Shown in pieces: positions 1-8,949 of a stretch of DNA of 64,000 bases (its first letter is position 1; each line of letters begins with the position of its first letter). The stretch is from Devosia limi DSM 17137 (GTDB lineage: Bacteria; Pseudomonadota; Alphaproteobacteria; Rhizobiales; Devosiaceae): NCBI RefSeq assembly GCF_900128975.1, contig NZ_FQVC01000001.1, forward strand, positions 285,486-349,485, read 5' to 3'. A model generated the notes under the pieces. The model saw only the letters and a list, made by a program, of their open reading frames with translations. It searched no databases and was not told the DNA's origin. Made by a program: the position numbers and the translations under genes.

Positions 1-3000
1 GCGCGATGCTGAAGGTGAAAAGCCCCGCCGGGCCGCCGAAGTCAGCCACCTGCTGAGCCGCGGAATAGACTGCCTCAGCACCGGCCGTTTCAAAGCTGCG
101 GAGGACAATTGTCCCATCGCCCAGCGTCACCAGATACCGCTCCGGCAGATGCTCCAGCGGCGCCTCGCCCGCGCCCCAGCCATCGCCATCCGCCCGGCTG
201 CACCGCGCCCAGTCCAGCGCGATATCGCCACCGCTCTGCCGCCGCGCCCGCAAATGCACCGGTGCGAGCGGCAGTGCCGGCGCCACGCTGGCCAGCAGTT
301 GCGAAACCGTGCCCGTCAGATCGCTGCTGCCGGCAAAACTGCGCAGGCTCGCCGTCCCGCCGAGCCATTGGCTCCTGGTCGGCAGACCGATGACGCGCGT
401 ATCCAGCAGCATCACCCGCCGTCCGACCGCCACCGGCCCCATCGCCGCCGCCGTTCCCTCCTGCCCGCGCAGCAATCCGGTCAGCCGATAGGTCGATAGC
501 CCGATCAGTTCAGCCGCCAGAAAGCCGATGACTTCCCATTCGCCGCTATCGGTCTCCACCGCCAGCCGATTGCCACCCGCCAGCACCGCTTCCGCATCCA
601 GCCCCGCAATGTGGCCGCCATGCAGCCGCAGGGTCAGCGCATTGCCGCGATCCCAGACGCCCAGCGGCCCCGCGCCAAATGCCGCAATGGTCTCGCCCAT
701 AACACTGCGCCGGATCAACCGCGCCAGCGTCGCGCACGTGCCGGCATCGCTCACCGACACCGCGCCGGGCCAGGGCTGCGCATAGGCCCCCAGCACGACG
801 CGCGTCCGCGCTGGATCCTCCACCGTCCCCGGCAGGTGCGCGGCGATGACGACCGGTAGCGCCCGCGCCACCGGGCCGCCACCAGCGCGTGGCTGATCCA
901 CTGCCGTCGAGACCGGCACTGGCGGCGGCAGCCCGCGCGCCGTGATCCGCCGCGTCAGCCCATCGCGGAGCTCGGTGATTTCAAACGGCTCGTCGCCCAA
1001 CGTCACCACATCGCCCGGCTCCAGCGCCAGCGCACTCGGCGGCAGTGCAAAGTCGAGGCTTTCGCGTTCTGTCCTCCGCGCCAGCAGCCCCTGCTCCGCC
1101 GCCCGCCGTGCCCCGCCGGCATCCAGCACCAGCGGCAGCGCCCCAGTCGCCAGCGGTCCGTCGCCGACGCGCAGGGCCGTCACCGTCCCGGCCAGAAAAT
1201 CGCGCTCGCGGTCGATATAGCTCAGCGCCAGCCGCCCCGGCGTTTCCGCCGGATCGCTCCGCCGCCGCGACAGCACCGCGCCATCGTCCAGCACCAATGC
1301 GTTGGGATCCAGCGGCGTCGCCCCGCTGCGTCGGGCCGAGCCCATTTGCAGCCCCTGCTGCCCATCGCGAAAACTCAGGCCTGTCGCCTCGCTCAGCGGC
1401 TCCAGCGCCTCGCGCGCCGTGGTGACCCCGCCCAGCACATAGCCCTGCACCAGCGGTTGCGCTGTCGCTGCGACCAGGCTTACGCCATGTTCCGCGGCGA
1501 TCACTGTCGCCAGTTCATCACTCGCCACGCCGCCCAGCCGCCCGGTCAGCCAGTGACCGGTGCGATGATTGGGACCATCCGACCAGACTTCCGATTGCGC
1601 CGGAAAGGCCGGAAACGGCCTGGAATCCCAGGTCCAGTGATAGATCCGCGCCACATCCACCATCCCGGCCGGATTGTTGGCGGGATTGCGCCAGTGGCGT
1701 TGATGCGCCCGCAGGAACTGCCGCTGCAACAGCGGGTCCGGCGTGCCATTGGAAAAGTATGGCCGCCCGCCCTCGCCGCTCTTGTCGTCGCCGAAAATAT
1801 TGGGCTGGTTGGCGCCCTTGTCGACCGCGCCACAGCCCAGCTCCGTGAACCAGATCGGCTTACTGCCGGGCACCCAGGCAGTCGGCGTCGTCTTGCGCAC
1901 GCCACCCGGCCGGTCATGGTGCCAATGGCTCCACCAGCCCCTGATATCCTTGTAGCGCCACAGCCAGGGCTCGCCATAAGCGCCATCGGCAATCGGCGTT
2001 CGCGCACCCGCCAACCGGGCCGCATCGCTGGCATAATACCAGTCGAACCCCTCACCTGCCGCGACATTGCCGCCGAGATAGTTCAGCTCCAGTCCGGTAG
2101 CGGCCAGTGCCGCATCGGCATGGCCGGTGCCATCGCGCCAGTCGGCCAGCGGCATGTAATTGTCGATGCCGACCGCGTCGATATTGGGCGAGGCCCAGAG
2201 CGGATCGAGGTGGAAGAACTTCTCGCCATCCGGCTGATAGCCCGAATATTCGCTCCAGTCGGCGGCATAGGTCAGCTTGGTGCCCGGCCCGACAATCGCC
2301 CGCACATCAGCCGCCAGCGTCACCAGCGCGCTGACAAACGGAAAACTGTTGCCGGCGCCGCGCAGCGTGGTCATGCCGCGCATTTCCGAGCCGATCAGCA
2401 TCGCATCGATGCCACCCGCCGCCTGCGCCAGTCCGGCATAATGCAGCGCCATCTGCCGGAACCCGGCATTGACGAAGCTGGCAACCTGCACATCGACCGC
2501 GCCCGTCTTGTCCGGCGTTCCCGCCCGCCCGGGCCCGGGATAACAGCAGATGCGTCCGCGCCAGGGATAGCTCGCCTGCACCACCCCGCCATATGGATCG
2601 GGCAGGCCATTGCCCTCCTGCACATCCATCATGATCAGCGGATAGAGCGTTACCGCGATGCCACGCGCCTTGAGGTCGGCAATCGCCGCCAGCACCGCCC
2701 CATCCGATGGCGTACCCCCATAAGCCGGCCCATCCCGATGCTGGCTCACGACCGGCACGCTTTCGCGCCCAAGTCCCGCCACGCTCCAGCTGACGCCCTC
2801 GACCGTCCGGTCCCACGCCTCGACACGCGGCCCCACTGTGCAGAATCCACAGCGCAGATCATCGCCAAACCAGGCCACCACCAGCGCCACATGCGTCAGG
2901 TTCGGGCACAGCGCCACCAGCTCGTCGATCGACCAGCTCCAGTCGCTGCGCCCCTGGCTGACATGGGTGTTCTCGCCGACAGTCGCGCCCGGCCCGACAA

Positions 3001-3670
3001 TGCGCACACGCGGCACCGGATCATAGCCAAATTCGCTCGCCCCCGGGATCACCGTCACCGCCCTTATGGCCGGCTCCAGCTCCCCCACCACACGGCAGAG
3101 TTCCACCGTCAGCTGCGGGATACGATTGCCGAACTTGCTCAGCGGCAATTGCTCGACCACCAGATAGCAAAGCCCACGATAGGCCGGGGCCACCCCCTGC
3201 GTCGCTTCGATCAACCCGTCCGGCAACTGGCTCTCGGTGCCGCGATAAAACCGCAGCGTCAGGCCCTGCGTATCCAGCAATTGCCCATCGGCCCAGATCC
3301 GCCCCATCCGGTGGACAGTGCCTTCGCAGAACGCCACCGCAAAGCTGGCGCCCACTTCGTCCTCGCGCTCCGGCTCGCCAAAGCCCTTGGCCCCGGCATT
3401 TTCGCTGCCCAGCAGCTCCAGTTCGCGTGCCCAGATGATATTGCCGCTCATCCGGCTCCAGCCATAGAGCCTCGGCACCGCCGCGCCTTCGGACGATCCT
3501 TGCAGCCGCACGTCATGGGCGGTCGGGGTCTTCTGCTCACCGCCAAACAGCATGCCGTCGATGGCGCTGCCCGCCAGCGCCCCCAGCGCGCGCCCAACGG
3601 TGGCGCCAATCGGCCCGCCGATCAACGCCCCGGCGAATTGCCCAGCCAGCGAAAGCGCAAGCGTTGCCAT
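1..3670 (-). CDS. GTA gp15 host-specificity / TIM-barrel megatron protein (3' end outside window)
   Basis: This is an open minus-strand frame from the ATG at 3670 to the window edge, 1223 codons without a stop, so the C-terminus is missing. It begins MATLALSLAGQFAGALIGGP, a glycine/alanine-rich hydrophobic start typical of GTA gp15. The middle (about residues 280-680) is rich in Trp and Tyr with segments such as SEMRGMTT, WFTELGCGAVDKG and IYHWTWDSRPFP, matching the GTA TIM-barrel-like domain. The later part resembles the phage tail 'tail_3' region. In the Rhodobacter GTA this protein forms the central tail fibre at the baseplate. It follows the NlpC/P60 gene by 34 bp at the end of the tail operon, as expected. 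Family size is about 1250-1300 residues, so only a few dozen are missing. The long plus-strand frame at 1346-3691 is its antisense shadow. Confidence 0.9.
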   Translation of the reverse strand, partial: MATLALSLAGQFAGALIGGPIGATVGRALGALAGSAIDGMLFGGEQKTPTAHDVRLQGSSEGAAVPRLYGWSRMSGNIIWARELELLGSENAGAKGFGEPEREDEVGASFAVAFCEGTVHRMGRIWADGQLLDTQGLTLRFYRGTESQLPDGLIEATQGVAPAYRGLCYLVVEQLPLSKFGNRIPQLTVELCRVVGELEPAIRAVTVIPGASEFGYDPVPRVRIVGPGATVGENTHVSQGRSDWSWSIDELVALCPNLTHVALVVAWFGDDLRCGFCTVGPRVEAWDRTVEGVSWSVAGLGRESVPVVSQHRDGPAYGGTPSDGAVLAAIADLKARGIAVTLYPLIMMDVQEGNGLPDPYGGVVQASYPWRGRICCYPGPGRAGTPDKTGAVDVQVASFVNAGFRQMALHYAGLAQAAGGIDAMLIGSEMRGMTTLRGAGNSFPFVSALVTLAADVRAIVGPGTKLTYAADWSEYSGYQPDGEKFFHLDPLWASPNIDAVGIDNYMPLADWRDGTGHADAALAATGLELNYLGGNVAAGEGFDWYYASDAARLAGARTPIADGAYGEPWLWRYKDIRGWWSHWHHDRPGGVRKTTPTAWVPGSKPIWFTELGCGAVDKGANQPNIFGDDKSGEGGRPYFSNGTPDPLLQRQFLRAHQRHWRNPANNPAGMVDVARIYHWTWDSRPFPAFPAQSEVWSDGPNHRTGHWLTGRLGGVASDELATVIAAEHGVSLVAATAQPLVQGYVLGGVTTAREALEPLSEATGLSFRDGQQGLQMGSARRSGATPLDPNALVLDDGAVLSRRRSDPAETPGRLALSYIDRERDFLAGTVTALRVGDGPLATGALPLVLDAGGARRAAEQGLLARRTERESLDFALPPSALALEPGDVVTLGDEPFEITELRDGLTRRITARGLPPPVPVSTAVDQPRAGGGPVARALPVVIAAHLPGTVEDPARTRVVLGAYAQPWPGAVSVSDAGTCATLARLIRRSVMGETIAAFGAGPLGVWDRGNALTLRLHGGHIAGLDAEAVLAGGNRLAVETDSGEWEVIGFLAAELIGLSTYRLTGLLRGQEGTAAAMGPVAVGRRVMLLDTRVIGLPTRSQWLGGTASLRSFAGSSDLTGTVSQLLASVAPALPLAPVHLRARRQSGGDIALDWARCSRADGDGWGAGEAPLEHLPERYLVTLGDGTIVLRSFETAGAEAVYSAAQQVADFGGPAGLFTFSIA

Positions 3671-3704
3671 TGCGGCTCCTCAAGAGATTGAAATGTCGAT
3701 TGTT

Positions 3705-4127
3705 TCAGCGCGGAGGAAAGGTGAACCGGCCAGAAATGCGCCGCGCCCAGGCCTCGGTCAGGCTGGCCTCGACCACGCCCAACCGCTCCTGGCTATGGAT
3801 GAAGCGATCCGGGCCGACGAGAATCCCGCAGTGCTTTGCCGCCGCCATCCCGTTGAGCCGGAACAGCAGCACCTGCCCCGCCTGCAATTGCCCACCCACC
3901 GGCAGCAGAAACCGCTCCGCCGCCGCCTCCAGCGCCCCGGCATGCGCCACATCGCGCATATCAGCCCGATAGGGCGGCATCACCATTGGCTCATCGCCAT
4001 AAAGCGTCCGCCACACGCCCCGCAGCAGCCCCAGGCAATCGCAGCCGGCCCCCAGCGTCGCCGCCTGGTGCCGATAGGGCGTGCCCAGCCATTGCCGCGC
4101 CGCGACAACCACAATTTCCCCGTTCAT
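3705..4127 (-). CDS. GTA gp14 NlpC/P60-type cell-wall peptidase
   Basis: A 140-residue protein of the phage/GTA NlpC/P60 family. The catalytic cysteine is in GCDCLGLLRG (near residue 30) and the histidine in KHCGILVG (near residue 100), the usual Cys-then-His order. The enzyme should cut peptidoglycan cross-links during DNA entry; in Rhodobacter GTA it is a tail-tip peptidase. Its start overlaps the stop of the preceding gp13 gene by four bases (ATGA), so the two are translationally coupled, and gp15 follows after a short gap. Length matches the family. Confidence 0.92.
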   Translation of the reverse strand: MNGEIVVVAARQWLGTPYRHQAATLGAGCDCLGLLRGVWRTLYGDEPMVMPPYRADMRDVAHAGALEAAAERFLLPVGGQLQAGQVLLFRLNGMAAAKHCGILVGPDRFIHSQERLGVVEASLTEAWARRISGRFTFPPR

Positions 4128-5002
4128 TTGACCACCGCCCGCCCGTCCAGCGCATCGCCGGCACGCGGATGGCGCAGCACGTAGTCACTGCCGGGAATAT
4201 GCGGAAAGCCGCGGAAATTGACGGCGTTGGCGAACTTGGCCTTGCAGGTGGCAAACCGCCGGTCACACCCGGCCGTCACCGTCAGGGTATCACCCACGGC
4301 GACCCAGTCGCCCACCGCCACGCCAAAACCCAGCACATCGCGCCCATGCGAAACCACGCCATCGCGCAGCCCCAGCCGGCGCCCATCGGTCCATTCCACC
4401 CGGCCAAAGCCGAACCAGCCCTCGGCAAACCCCTCGAGCCCGCTAACCCGCACCCGGTATTGATCCTCCACCGCCACCACGCTGGCAAAACCACGCAGCG
4501 CCGGCACCGCCAGGTTCACCCCACAGCGGCCATCGCCCAGTTCGGCGTCGCACAGCCCCTGATAGATCCGCCCCCGCGTCGCATTCAGCCCCTGCTGGGC
4601 CGAGCGCAGTTCGGCGCGAAACACGCCGTCCTCGCGCACGATCTCGCCGATACTGTCGCGCCGCAGCAGGGCCCTTTGGCTCACATCCTGCCAATTGACC
4701 CGCCAGGTCTCGACCTCGGCCCCGTCATAGCGCCCAAGCAGGATGTCATCTTCGGCAATTGCCTCGGCATGCAGCACGCCCAGCACCTGGCTGGTATCGA
4801 CCTGCCCACCCAGCTTGGCCGGCACTTCTGCCCCATCCAGCCCATGCGCCGGCAAAAAGTCCGTGCCATCAAAGCTCAGCTTCAGGTCATGGTCGGTAAA
4901 TCCCAGCACCACCCCATCGCTGCGCCTTATGCGCCAGCACTGCGCCAGCGTCGTCTGCCCGCTCGCCAGATGCGCCGCAAAACCAATATCGAGCGTCCTC
5001 AT
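4124..5002 (-). CDS. GTA gp13 baseplate hub protein (DUF2163 family)
   Basis: A 292-residue protein beginning MRTLDIGFAAHLASGQTTLA, typical of DUF2163 / phage conserved hypothetical TIGR02218. It contains the segments LGFTDHDLKL and CDAELGDGRCGVNL seen in this family, and a C-terminal CDRRFATCKAKFANAVNFRG segment with cysteines that in the Rhodobacter GTA hub coordinate an iron-sulfur cluster (recalled). It forms the tail hub between the distal tail protein and gp15. It overlaps gp14 and gp12 by four bases on each side, so gp12-gp13-gp14 form a tightly coupled unit. Confidence 0.92.
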   Translation of the reverse strand: MRTLDIGFAAHLASGQTTLAQCWRIRRSDGVVLGFTDHDLKLSFDGTDFLPAHGLDGAEVPAKLGGQVDTSQVLGVLHAEAIAEDDILLGRYDGAEVETWRVNWQDVSQRALLRRDSIGEIVREDGVFRAELRSAQQGLNATRGRIYQGLCDAELGDGRCGVNLAVPALRGFASVVAVEDQYRVRVSGLEGFAEGWFGFGRVEWTDGRRLGLRDGVVSHGRDVLGFGVAVGDWVAVGDTLTVTAGCDRRFATCKAKFANAVNFRGFPHIPGSDYVLRHPRAGDALDGRAVVK

Positions 5003-5619
5003 GGCAGAATCTCCACCAGCGGAATGCTCGGCGCCTCGGCTCCGTCAAAGCTCGTCAGTTCGATATCCAGCCGATCAGTATCGAACCGCACCGGCACATC
5101 GAACAAAAACCCCGCCGTCACCGCCGCCCCCAGCGCCGGCGGCGTCGAAAACCCCACGACACCCGTCGCCCCATCGACCGTCCAACCACTCGTCAGTTCA
5201 ACACCCGCCACCGCCACCCTGACGCTGCCCGCCACCGGGCGCGTGATCGCCCGCTGATAGGGATCAAAGCTCGCGCCATAGCGCTTGCTCAGCTGAAAAC
5301 TGGTCCGCACCCCATCACCGCTCCCGATGACCTGGTCCAATGCCGTCGGCGCGCCGCTATTGGACGAATGGTCCAGTCCATCGCGCCACAAAAACCCATG
5401 CAGCCGCCCACGCCGTTCCTCGAAAAACGCCAGCACGACCTGCATGTCGGCGCGCGACTTGACGCCATAGCCGGCATTGTAGCGCCGCCGCGACCGCGCC
5501 CACCGGCTGTTGCGCTCCTCGGCGCCACTGGCCAGCGTCACCACATCCGTCCTGCGCTCCGGCCCACCCCGCGCCCCCAGCGCCACATCAAGCGGAAAGC
5601 GAATTGGGTGAAATGCCAT
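4999..5619 (-). CDS. GTA gp12 distal tail protein (DUF2460 family)
   Basis: A 206-residue protein starting MAFHPIRFPLDVALGARGGP, characteristic of DUF2460 / TIGR02217. Family features visible are the RSRRRYNAGYGVKSRADMQ and FFEERRGRLHGFLWRDGLDH segments near the N-terminal third. It should form the distal tail ring that joins tail tube to baseplate. Its 3' end overlaps gp13 by four bases. Upstream lies a 164-bp gap filled by a palindromic repeat, which separates it from the tape-measure gene. Confidence 0.92.
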   Translation of the reverse strand: MAFHPIRFPLDVALGARGGPERRTDVVTLASGAEERNSRWARSRRRYNAGYGVKSRADMQVVLAFFEERRGRLHGFLWRDGLDHSSNSGAPTALDQVIGSGDGVRTSFQLSKRYGASFDPYQRAITRPVAGSVRVAVAGVELTSGWTVDGATGVVGFSTPPALGAAVTAGFLFDVPVRFDTDRLDIELTSFDGAEAPSIPLVEILP

Positions 5620-5641
5620 GGAATGCTCCGGTCATGGAAAG

Positions 5642-5777
5642 CCGCAGCACCCCCACCCCGGCCCTCCCCTCAAGGGGGAGGGAGCGATAGAGCCGCAGCA
5701 GCTGAATGTGTGGATGGCTTGTAGATCGAGAGGGTCCCCTCCCCCTTGAGGGGAGGGATAGGGTGGGGGTGCTGCGG
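5642..5777. repeat. 136-bp paired palindromic repeat (family A) between gp11 and gp12
   Basis: The element has perfect 17-bp terminal inverted repeats: CCGCAGCACCCCCACCC at 5642-5658 and its complement at 5761-5777. Inside each end is a 20-base palindrome-like core around CCTCCCCTTGAGGGG / CCCCTCAAGGGGGAGG. The two halves are inverted copies of one module, as in paired REP elements (BIMEs). The same module recurs at 8839-8949, 12366-12405 and 55536-55577. It has no coding capacity. Confidence 0.9.
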
Positions 5778-5783
5778 TCGACG

Positions 5784-6326
5784 CTAACTCGCCCGCGACC
5801 CCCGCTTCACCGCCCGCAGCAACATCGCGCTCAGCTCCGCCTCGCTCGCCACAAAACTGCGCGCGTCGCTGGCCGTCACGTTGAACGTCACATTGACCGC
5901 CCCGCCGCCGCCCCCGGCCACGCCAAGCCGCCCATCGCTACCCCGTTGCAGCGGCATGATCGCCTCGGGCCCAGCCTCGCCGGCCAGTCCCAGCCCGCCG
6001 GCCAGCGGAAAATAGCCCGGCGCGGCAATAACCCCGCCCTTGGCAAACGGCGTCACCGCCGGATTGGTGGCGGTGAACAGGTTTTCCACCAGCCCGCCAA
6101 CCAGGCTCCCCAGCGGCTTGATCGCCGCCTTCAGCGCGATATCGGCAAACGAGCGCGCAATATCGCCCAGCACGCTCTTGAACGATTTACCGTCCACCAG
6201 CGCCCCGCGAAACGCGGTGCTGATCGAGCGCGCCACGCCATCGGCCAGCGCCCCTATGCGGTCCAGTTCCAGCGATACATCGCTCAGCTCGTCACGAAAC
6301 CCATCGGGCAGAAAATCATTGGCCAT
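5784..6326 (-). CDS. GTA gp11 short tail tape-measure protein
   Basis: A 180-residue protein starting MANDFLPDGFRDELSDVSLE. The N-terminal half is helical with FRGALVDGKSFKSVLGDIAR (a pattern common to lambda-family tape-measure C-termini). The centre has the near-universal AKGGVIAAPGYFPL and GEAGPEAIMPLQRG segments. GTA tape measures are short (roughly 200 residues) because the tails are short, so the size fits. It overlaps the upstream chaperone gene by 11 bases. The stop lies next to a family A repeat. Confidence 0.9.
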   Translation of the reverse strand: MANDFLPDGFRDELSDVSLELDRIGALADGVARSISTAFRGALVDGKSFKSVLGDIARSFADIALKAAIKPLGSLVGGLVENLFTATNPAVTPFAKGGVIAAPGYFPLAGGLGLAGEAGPEAIMPLQRGSDGRLGVAGGGGGAVNVTFNVTASDARSFVASEAELSAMLLRAVKRGSRAS

Positions 6327-6507
6327 CGGGAAATCTCTCCATCATTGCCGCCAGCTCACCCCGACCCGGCGCCCCCTGCCGGTCCCCAGCCACCGCGCGA
6401 AACGCCGCCGCCAACTCGCGCGGCGTCAGCGCCCAGAATGCCGCCGGGGCCAGCCGCAACACGCCAAAGCCAAAGCGCATCGCCGCCTCCCAGGGAAACG
6501 GCGTCAC
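6316..6507 (-). CDS. GTA tail assembly chaperone, rcc01693 / DUF2376 type
   Basis: A 63-residue protein, MTPFPWEAAMRFGFGVLRLA followed by PxxFWALTPRELAAAF. This is the signature of the small phage tail assembly chaperone family found right before the GTA tape measure (gp10.1 position). It overlaps the gp10 gene by four bases upstream and the tape-measure gene by 11 bases downstream, so expression is coupled. It probably assists folding of the tape measure and tail tube. Confidence 0.88.
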   Translation of the reverse strand: MTPFPWEAAMRFGFGVLRLAPAAFWALTPRELAAAFRAVAGDRQGAPGRGELAAMMERFPDGQ

Positions 6508-6818
6508 GCACTCTCTCCAAACGTCGCCTTCAGCAGCCGCGCCGCAATCTCGGCCGCGCCCTTGAGCCCGCCCTCGATCGACACCCGCGCCAGGTCATCG
6601 TCGGTGATCGCATTGCCACCGCCGCGCAGCCCTGCGCCCAGGATTGCCGTCAGGTCCCGCGCCGAAACCCGCCCACTGGAAAACCGCTCCGCCAGCCCCA
6701 CCAGATCGCCGGCCTGCAGCCGCGCCTCCAGCTCCGCCAGGGCCCCCAGCGTCAGGCATAGCGTGCGCCGCTCCCCGCCAATGTCAGCGTCAATCTCACC
6801 CCGTTGTGGAATGGCCAT
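6504..6818 (-). CDS. GTA gp10 family tail assembly chaperone
   Basis: A 104-residue protein starting MAIPQRGEIDADIGGERRTL with LTLGALAELEARL, the hallmark of the GTA_gp10 family (TAC_11). The family positions a short acidic/helical protein between major tail protein and the next chaperone. The C-terminal half contains ITDDDLARVSIEGGLKGAAE, also typical. It lies 49 bp downstream of the tail-tube gene and overlaps the next gene by four bases. Confidence 0.9.
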   Translation of the reverse strand: MAIPQRGEIDADIGGERRTLCLTLGALAELEARLQAGDLVGLAERFSSGRVSARDLTAILGAGLRGGGNAITDDDLARVSIEGGLKGAAEIAARLLKATFGESA

Positions 6819-6867
6819 GCACTTTCCTTTCTCGATACACCCCCACCCACCGGGTCATCCGGGCGAG

Positions 6868-7281
6868 TCAGATCACCGCAAAAACCATCTCCCCGGCACT
6901 CTCCAGCGCCAGCTCGAACGTCACTTCTCCGGCGTGATCCGCCGAAAACTCCAGCGCCACGATCTGAAACGGCCCAGTCACGCTGCCGAAATCGGGAATG
7001 ATCAGCTGCCAGTTGCGGATGGTCCCGCCAAAGAACAGCCCCCGGATCACCGCATCCGACGCCCCATCCTTGAAGATGCCCGAGCCCGAAACCGAGGCCC
7101 GCTTGATCCCGCCGCCCGCCAGCAATTCACGCCAGCGTCCCGCGCTCTCCTGGTCGGTCGTATCGACACTCGAGGCATTGAACGCCAGCGAGCGCGTCCG
7201 CAGCCCCGCCACCGTCAGGAAGCTCCCGGCCCCCGTCTGGTCGAGCTTCAGCAACATGTCCTTGCCACTCTGGGCTGCCAT
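6868..7281 (-). CDS. GTA gp9 major tail tube protein
   Basis: A 137-residue phage major tail protein (TIGR02126-like), MAAQSGKDMLLKLDQTGAGS, with VDTTDQESAGRWRELLAGGG and the C-terminal FELALESAGEM. The ATG at 7281 is chosen because conserved sequence starts there; the 34 upstream codons of the longer frame run through a repeat-flanked spacer. It should build the tail tube. A family C palindrome occupies most of the gap to gp8. Confidence 0.92.
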   Translation of the reverse strand: MAAQSGKDMLLKLDQTGAGSFLTVAGLRTRSLAFNASSVDTTDQESAGRWRELLAGGGIKRASVSGSGIFKDGASDAVIRGLFFGGTIRNWQLIIPDFGSVTGPFQIVALEFSADHAGEVTFELALESAGEMVFAVI

Positions 7282-7327
7282 GATCTTTTCCTTTGCAAGT
7301 AATTCGGCGCGACATTTGCCGTACCCA

Positions 7328-7416
7328 CCGCGCTGCCCACGGACTTGATCCGTGGGCCTCTCCCAGCCCGGCACGCGCGACAAGAGACCCGCGGATCAAG
7401 TCCGCGGGCAGCGCGG
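7328..7416. repeat. 89-bp imperfect palindrome (family C) between gp8 and gp9
   Basis: The left arm starts CCGCGCTGCCCACGGACTTG and the right arm ends with its near complement, CAAGTCCGCGGGCAGCGCGG. Within each arm is a smaller palindrome (ACGGACTTGATCCGTGGG). Copies with the same layout are at 14621-14708, 16261-16349 and, more diverged, about 16423-16510. It sits between two co-oriented tail genes. Confidence 0.88.
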
Positions 7417-7438
7417 TGATTGGTAGTGGATATGCCAG

Positions 7439-7843
7439 CTAGCCCGGCTCGCTCAAAAAACGCAGCACCAGCACCGCCTTGGCCTGCCCGGTCTTGCCGT
7501 CGATGCCGGTTTCCACGCGCACCACATTGGCATGGGTCACCGCCAGCCCGCCGCCGCTCAACGCCGCCGACACCGCGACTGTCGTCACCCGCTCGGCAAT
7601 CGCCAACACCGCCTTGCGGCTGGCGTCCCGGTGCCAGAAGTGCAGCACCAGGCGATGCTCGAATCCGGGCGCCAGATCGCCATCGCGGGGCCGCAGATCA
7701 TGCCGGTCGATCACACCATAAGGCGCCTGGTGCCCCTTGGGCATGGCGTCGAAAATCGCATTGGTGCCGATCAGCGTCACCAGGTCAGGATCGGCATTGA
7801 GCGCGCCCAGCAGCGCCCCTTGCAGCGTCACGATCGGATGCAT
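7439..7843 (-). CDS. GTA gp8 tail terminator protein (DUF3168 family)
   Basis: A 134-residue protein starting MHPIVTLQGALLGALNADPD, with IFDAMPKGHQAPYGVIDRHD. This matches the DUF3168 family, which caps the tail tube at the head-proximal end. The gene follows gp7 after a three-base gap, consistent with an operon. Length is as usual for the family. Confidence 0.9.
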   Translation of the reverse strand: MHPIVTLQGALLGALNADPDLVTLIGTNAIFDAMPKGHQAPYGVIDRHDLRPRDGDLAPGFEHRLVLHFWHRDASRKAVLAIAERVTTVAVSAALSGGGLAVTHANVVRVETGIDGKTGQAKAVLVLRFLSEPG

Positions 7844-7846
7844 GGC

Positions 7847-8188
7847 CTACCCCGTAATACTGGTTTCGCTGCAAACGCAGCTCAGATAGGCCCGCCGCCC
7901 ATTGAGATCGGCGGCGCTCACGACGTCGAGATTGCGCCCGCGATAGACGATGCGATCGCCCGGTCCGACATCCCGCCGGAACCGCAGCACCACGGCATGC
8001 GAAATCGCCACCGCGCGCCCATCGGCACTCTCGCCCTGCCGCCCGCTCAGGCTGCGCACCCGCGCCCACACATTCGCCATCGGCACATAAAGCGCGCTGT
8101 GCCCGCCCTCGTCTTCAGCCAGCATTTCGCGCCGCCGCAACTGCACCCGGTCGGTCAAACTGCCCAGCGACGGCGCCCGCTCGCTCAT
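7847..8188 (-). CDS. GTA gp7 head-tail joining / head closure protein
   Basis: A 113-residue phage head-closure protein (TIGR01563-like). It begins MSERAPSLGSLTDRVQLRRR and has ANVWARVRSLSGRQG and LRFRRDVGPGDRIVYRGRNL, typical of the SPP1 gp16 / HK97 gp10 fold. It overlaps the connector gene gp6 by four bases (ATGA). It should close the portal pore and form part of the neck. Confidence 0.9.
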   Translation of the reverse strand: MSERAPSLGSLTDRVQLRRREMLAEDEGGHSALYVPMANVWARVRSLSGRQGESADGRAVAISHAVVLRFRRDVGPGDRIVYRGRNLDVVSAADLNGRRAYLSCVCSETSITG

Positions 8189-8751
8189 AGCCGCACCCGA
8201 TTATGGCCCGCCACCAGCCGGTCGAACCCCGACGGCACCACCGCCCCCGAACCGGCGATAATCACCGCGTCACGATGCTCGAACCAATAGCCAACCAGCA
8301 CCAGCAGCGCCTGGCGGATATCGGCCGGCACATCGCCCGGTTCGGTGCCGAACCCGGCGACATATTCGACCTCGATGCCCTGCCGCTCCCGCAGCGCCGG
8401 CATCCCGGCCACATTGATCGGCAAGAGCAGCCGGTCCGGCTCGCCCCAGAACTGAGCCAGCCCAACCACGTGCTCATTGCCATCGGCGTCAAACGCCTTG
8501 ATCCCGGTGAGGCTGATAAACGGGCTGACCGGCAGCCGCACTGTCCGGTTTTCCGGCCAGGCATCGAGCACCACGCGCCAGCTCTGCGCCAGCAGCGCCT
8601 TGCCCGTCACCCCCTCGATATGCAGCCGCGCCGCCGCGATCAGCGTCGTGATCAGGCCATCCTCGGCCGTGTCATCCACCTTGAGATACGCCTTGGCCTC
8701 GACAAGCGAAACCGGCTCCTCCGCGGGCCCCGCGAGAAGATAGGAAGTCAT
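8185..8751 (-). CDS. GTA gp6 head-tail connector (phage gp6 / phiE125 gp8 type)
   Basis: A 188-residue connector protein starting MTSYLLAGPAEEPVSLVEAK with AKAYLKVDDTAEDGLITTLI, the conserved N-terminal helical core of gp6-like connectors. The start at 8751 is preferred over the in-frame start at 8835 because the extra 28 residues have no family character and are basic filler. The C-terminal half carries PADIRQALLVLVGYWFEHRD, common in this family. It overlaps gp7 by four bases. Confidence 0.9.
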   Translation of the reverse strand: MTSYLLAGPAEEPVSLVEAKAYLKVDDTAEDGLITTLIAAARLHIEGVTGKALLAQSWRVVLDAWPENRTVRLPVSPFISLTGIKAFDADGNEHVVGLAQFWGEPDRLLLPINVAGMPALRERQGIEVEYVAGFGTEPGDVPADIRQALLVLVGYWFEHRDAVIIAGSGAVVPSGFDRLVAGHNRVRL

Positions 8752-8838
8752 CTGTTTTGCCTTTTTGTTTGGATGGCCGGCGTCGTCGCCCGCGCCGCGC
8801 CCAGCTCTTAATTGCGCGACCAGCCCGTCAGTCATCTC

Positions 8839-8949
8839 CCTCCCCCTTGAGGGGAGGGATCAAGGGTGGGGGTGCTGCGCCCATCACGAGTCCCGTGCTG
8901 ATTGAATCCTCAGCACCCCCACCCCAACCCCTCCCCTCAAGGGGGAGGG
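8839..8949. repeat. Paired family A palindromes between capsid and connector genes
   Basis: Two inverted copies of the family A module lie here: CCTCCCCCTTGAGGGGAGGG at 8839-8858 with the tail GGGTGGGGGTGCTG, then CAGCACCCCCACCCC at 8911-8925 leading to the complementary core ending near 8949. The arrangement is reversed relative to the copy at 5642-5777 (cores outside, tails inside). The remaining bases of the 8752-9091 spacer show no gene. Confidence 0.9.

Noticed and set aside
1346..3691. Long plus-strand frame of 781 codons
   Set aside because: It is the antisense of the GTA gp15 gene: composition is His/Pro/Arg-rich with no recognisable domain, while the minus frame reads a full phage-tail protein.
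3986..5257. Plus-strand frame of 423 codons across gp12-gp14
   Set aside because: Antisense shadow of three well-supported GTA genes; high GC leaves long open frames on the opposite strand.
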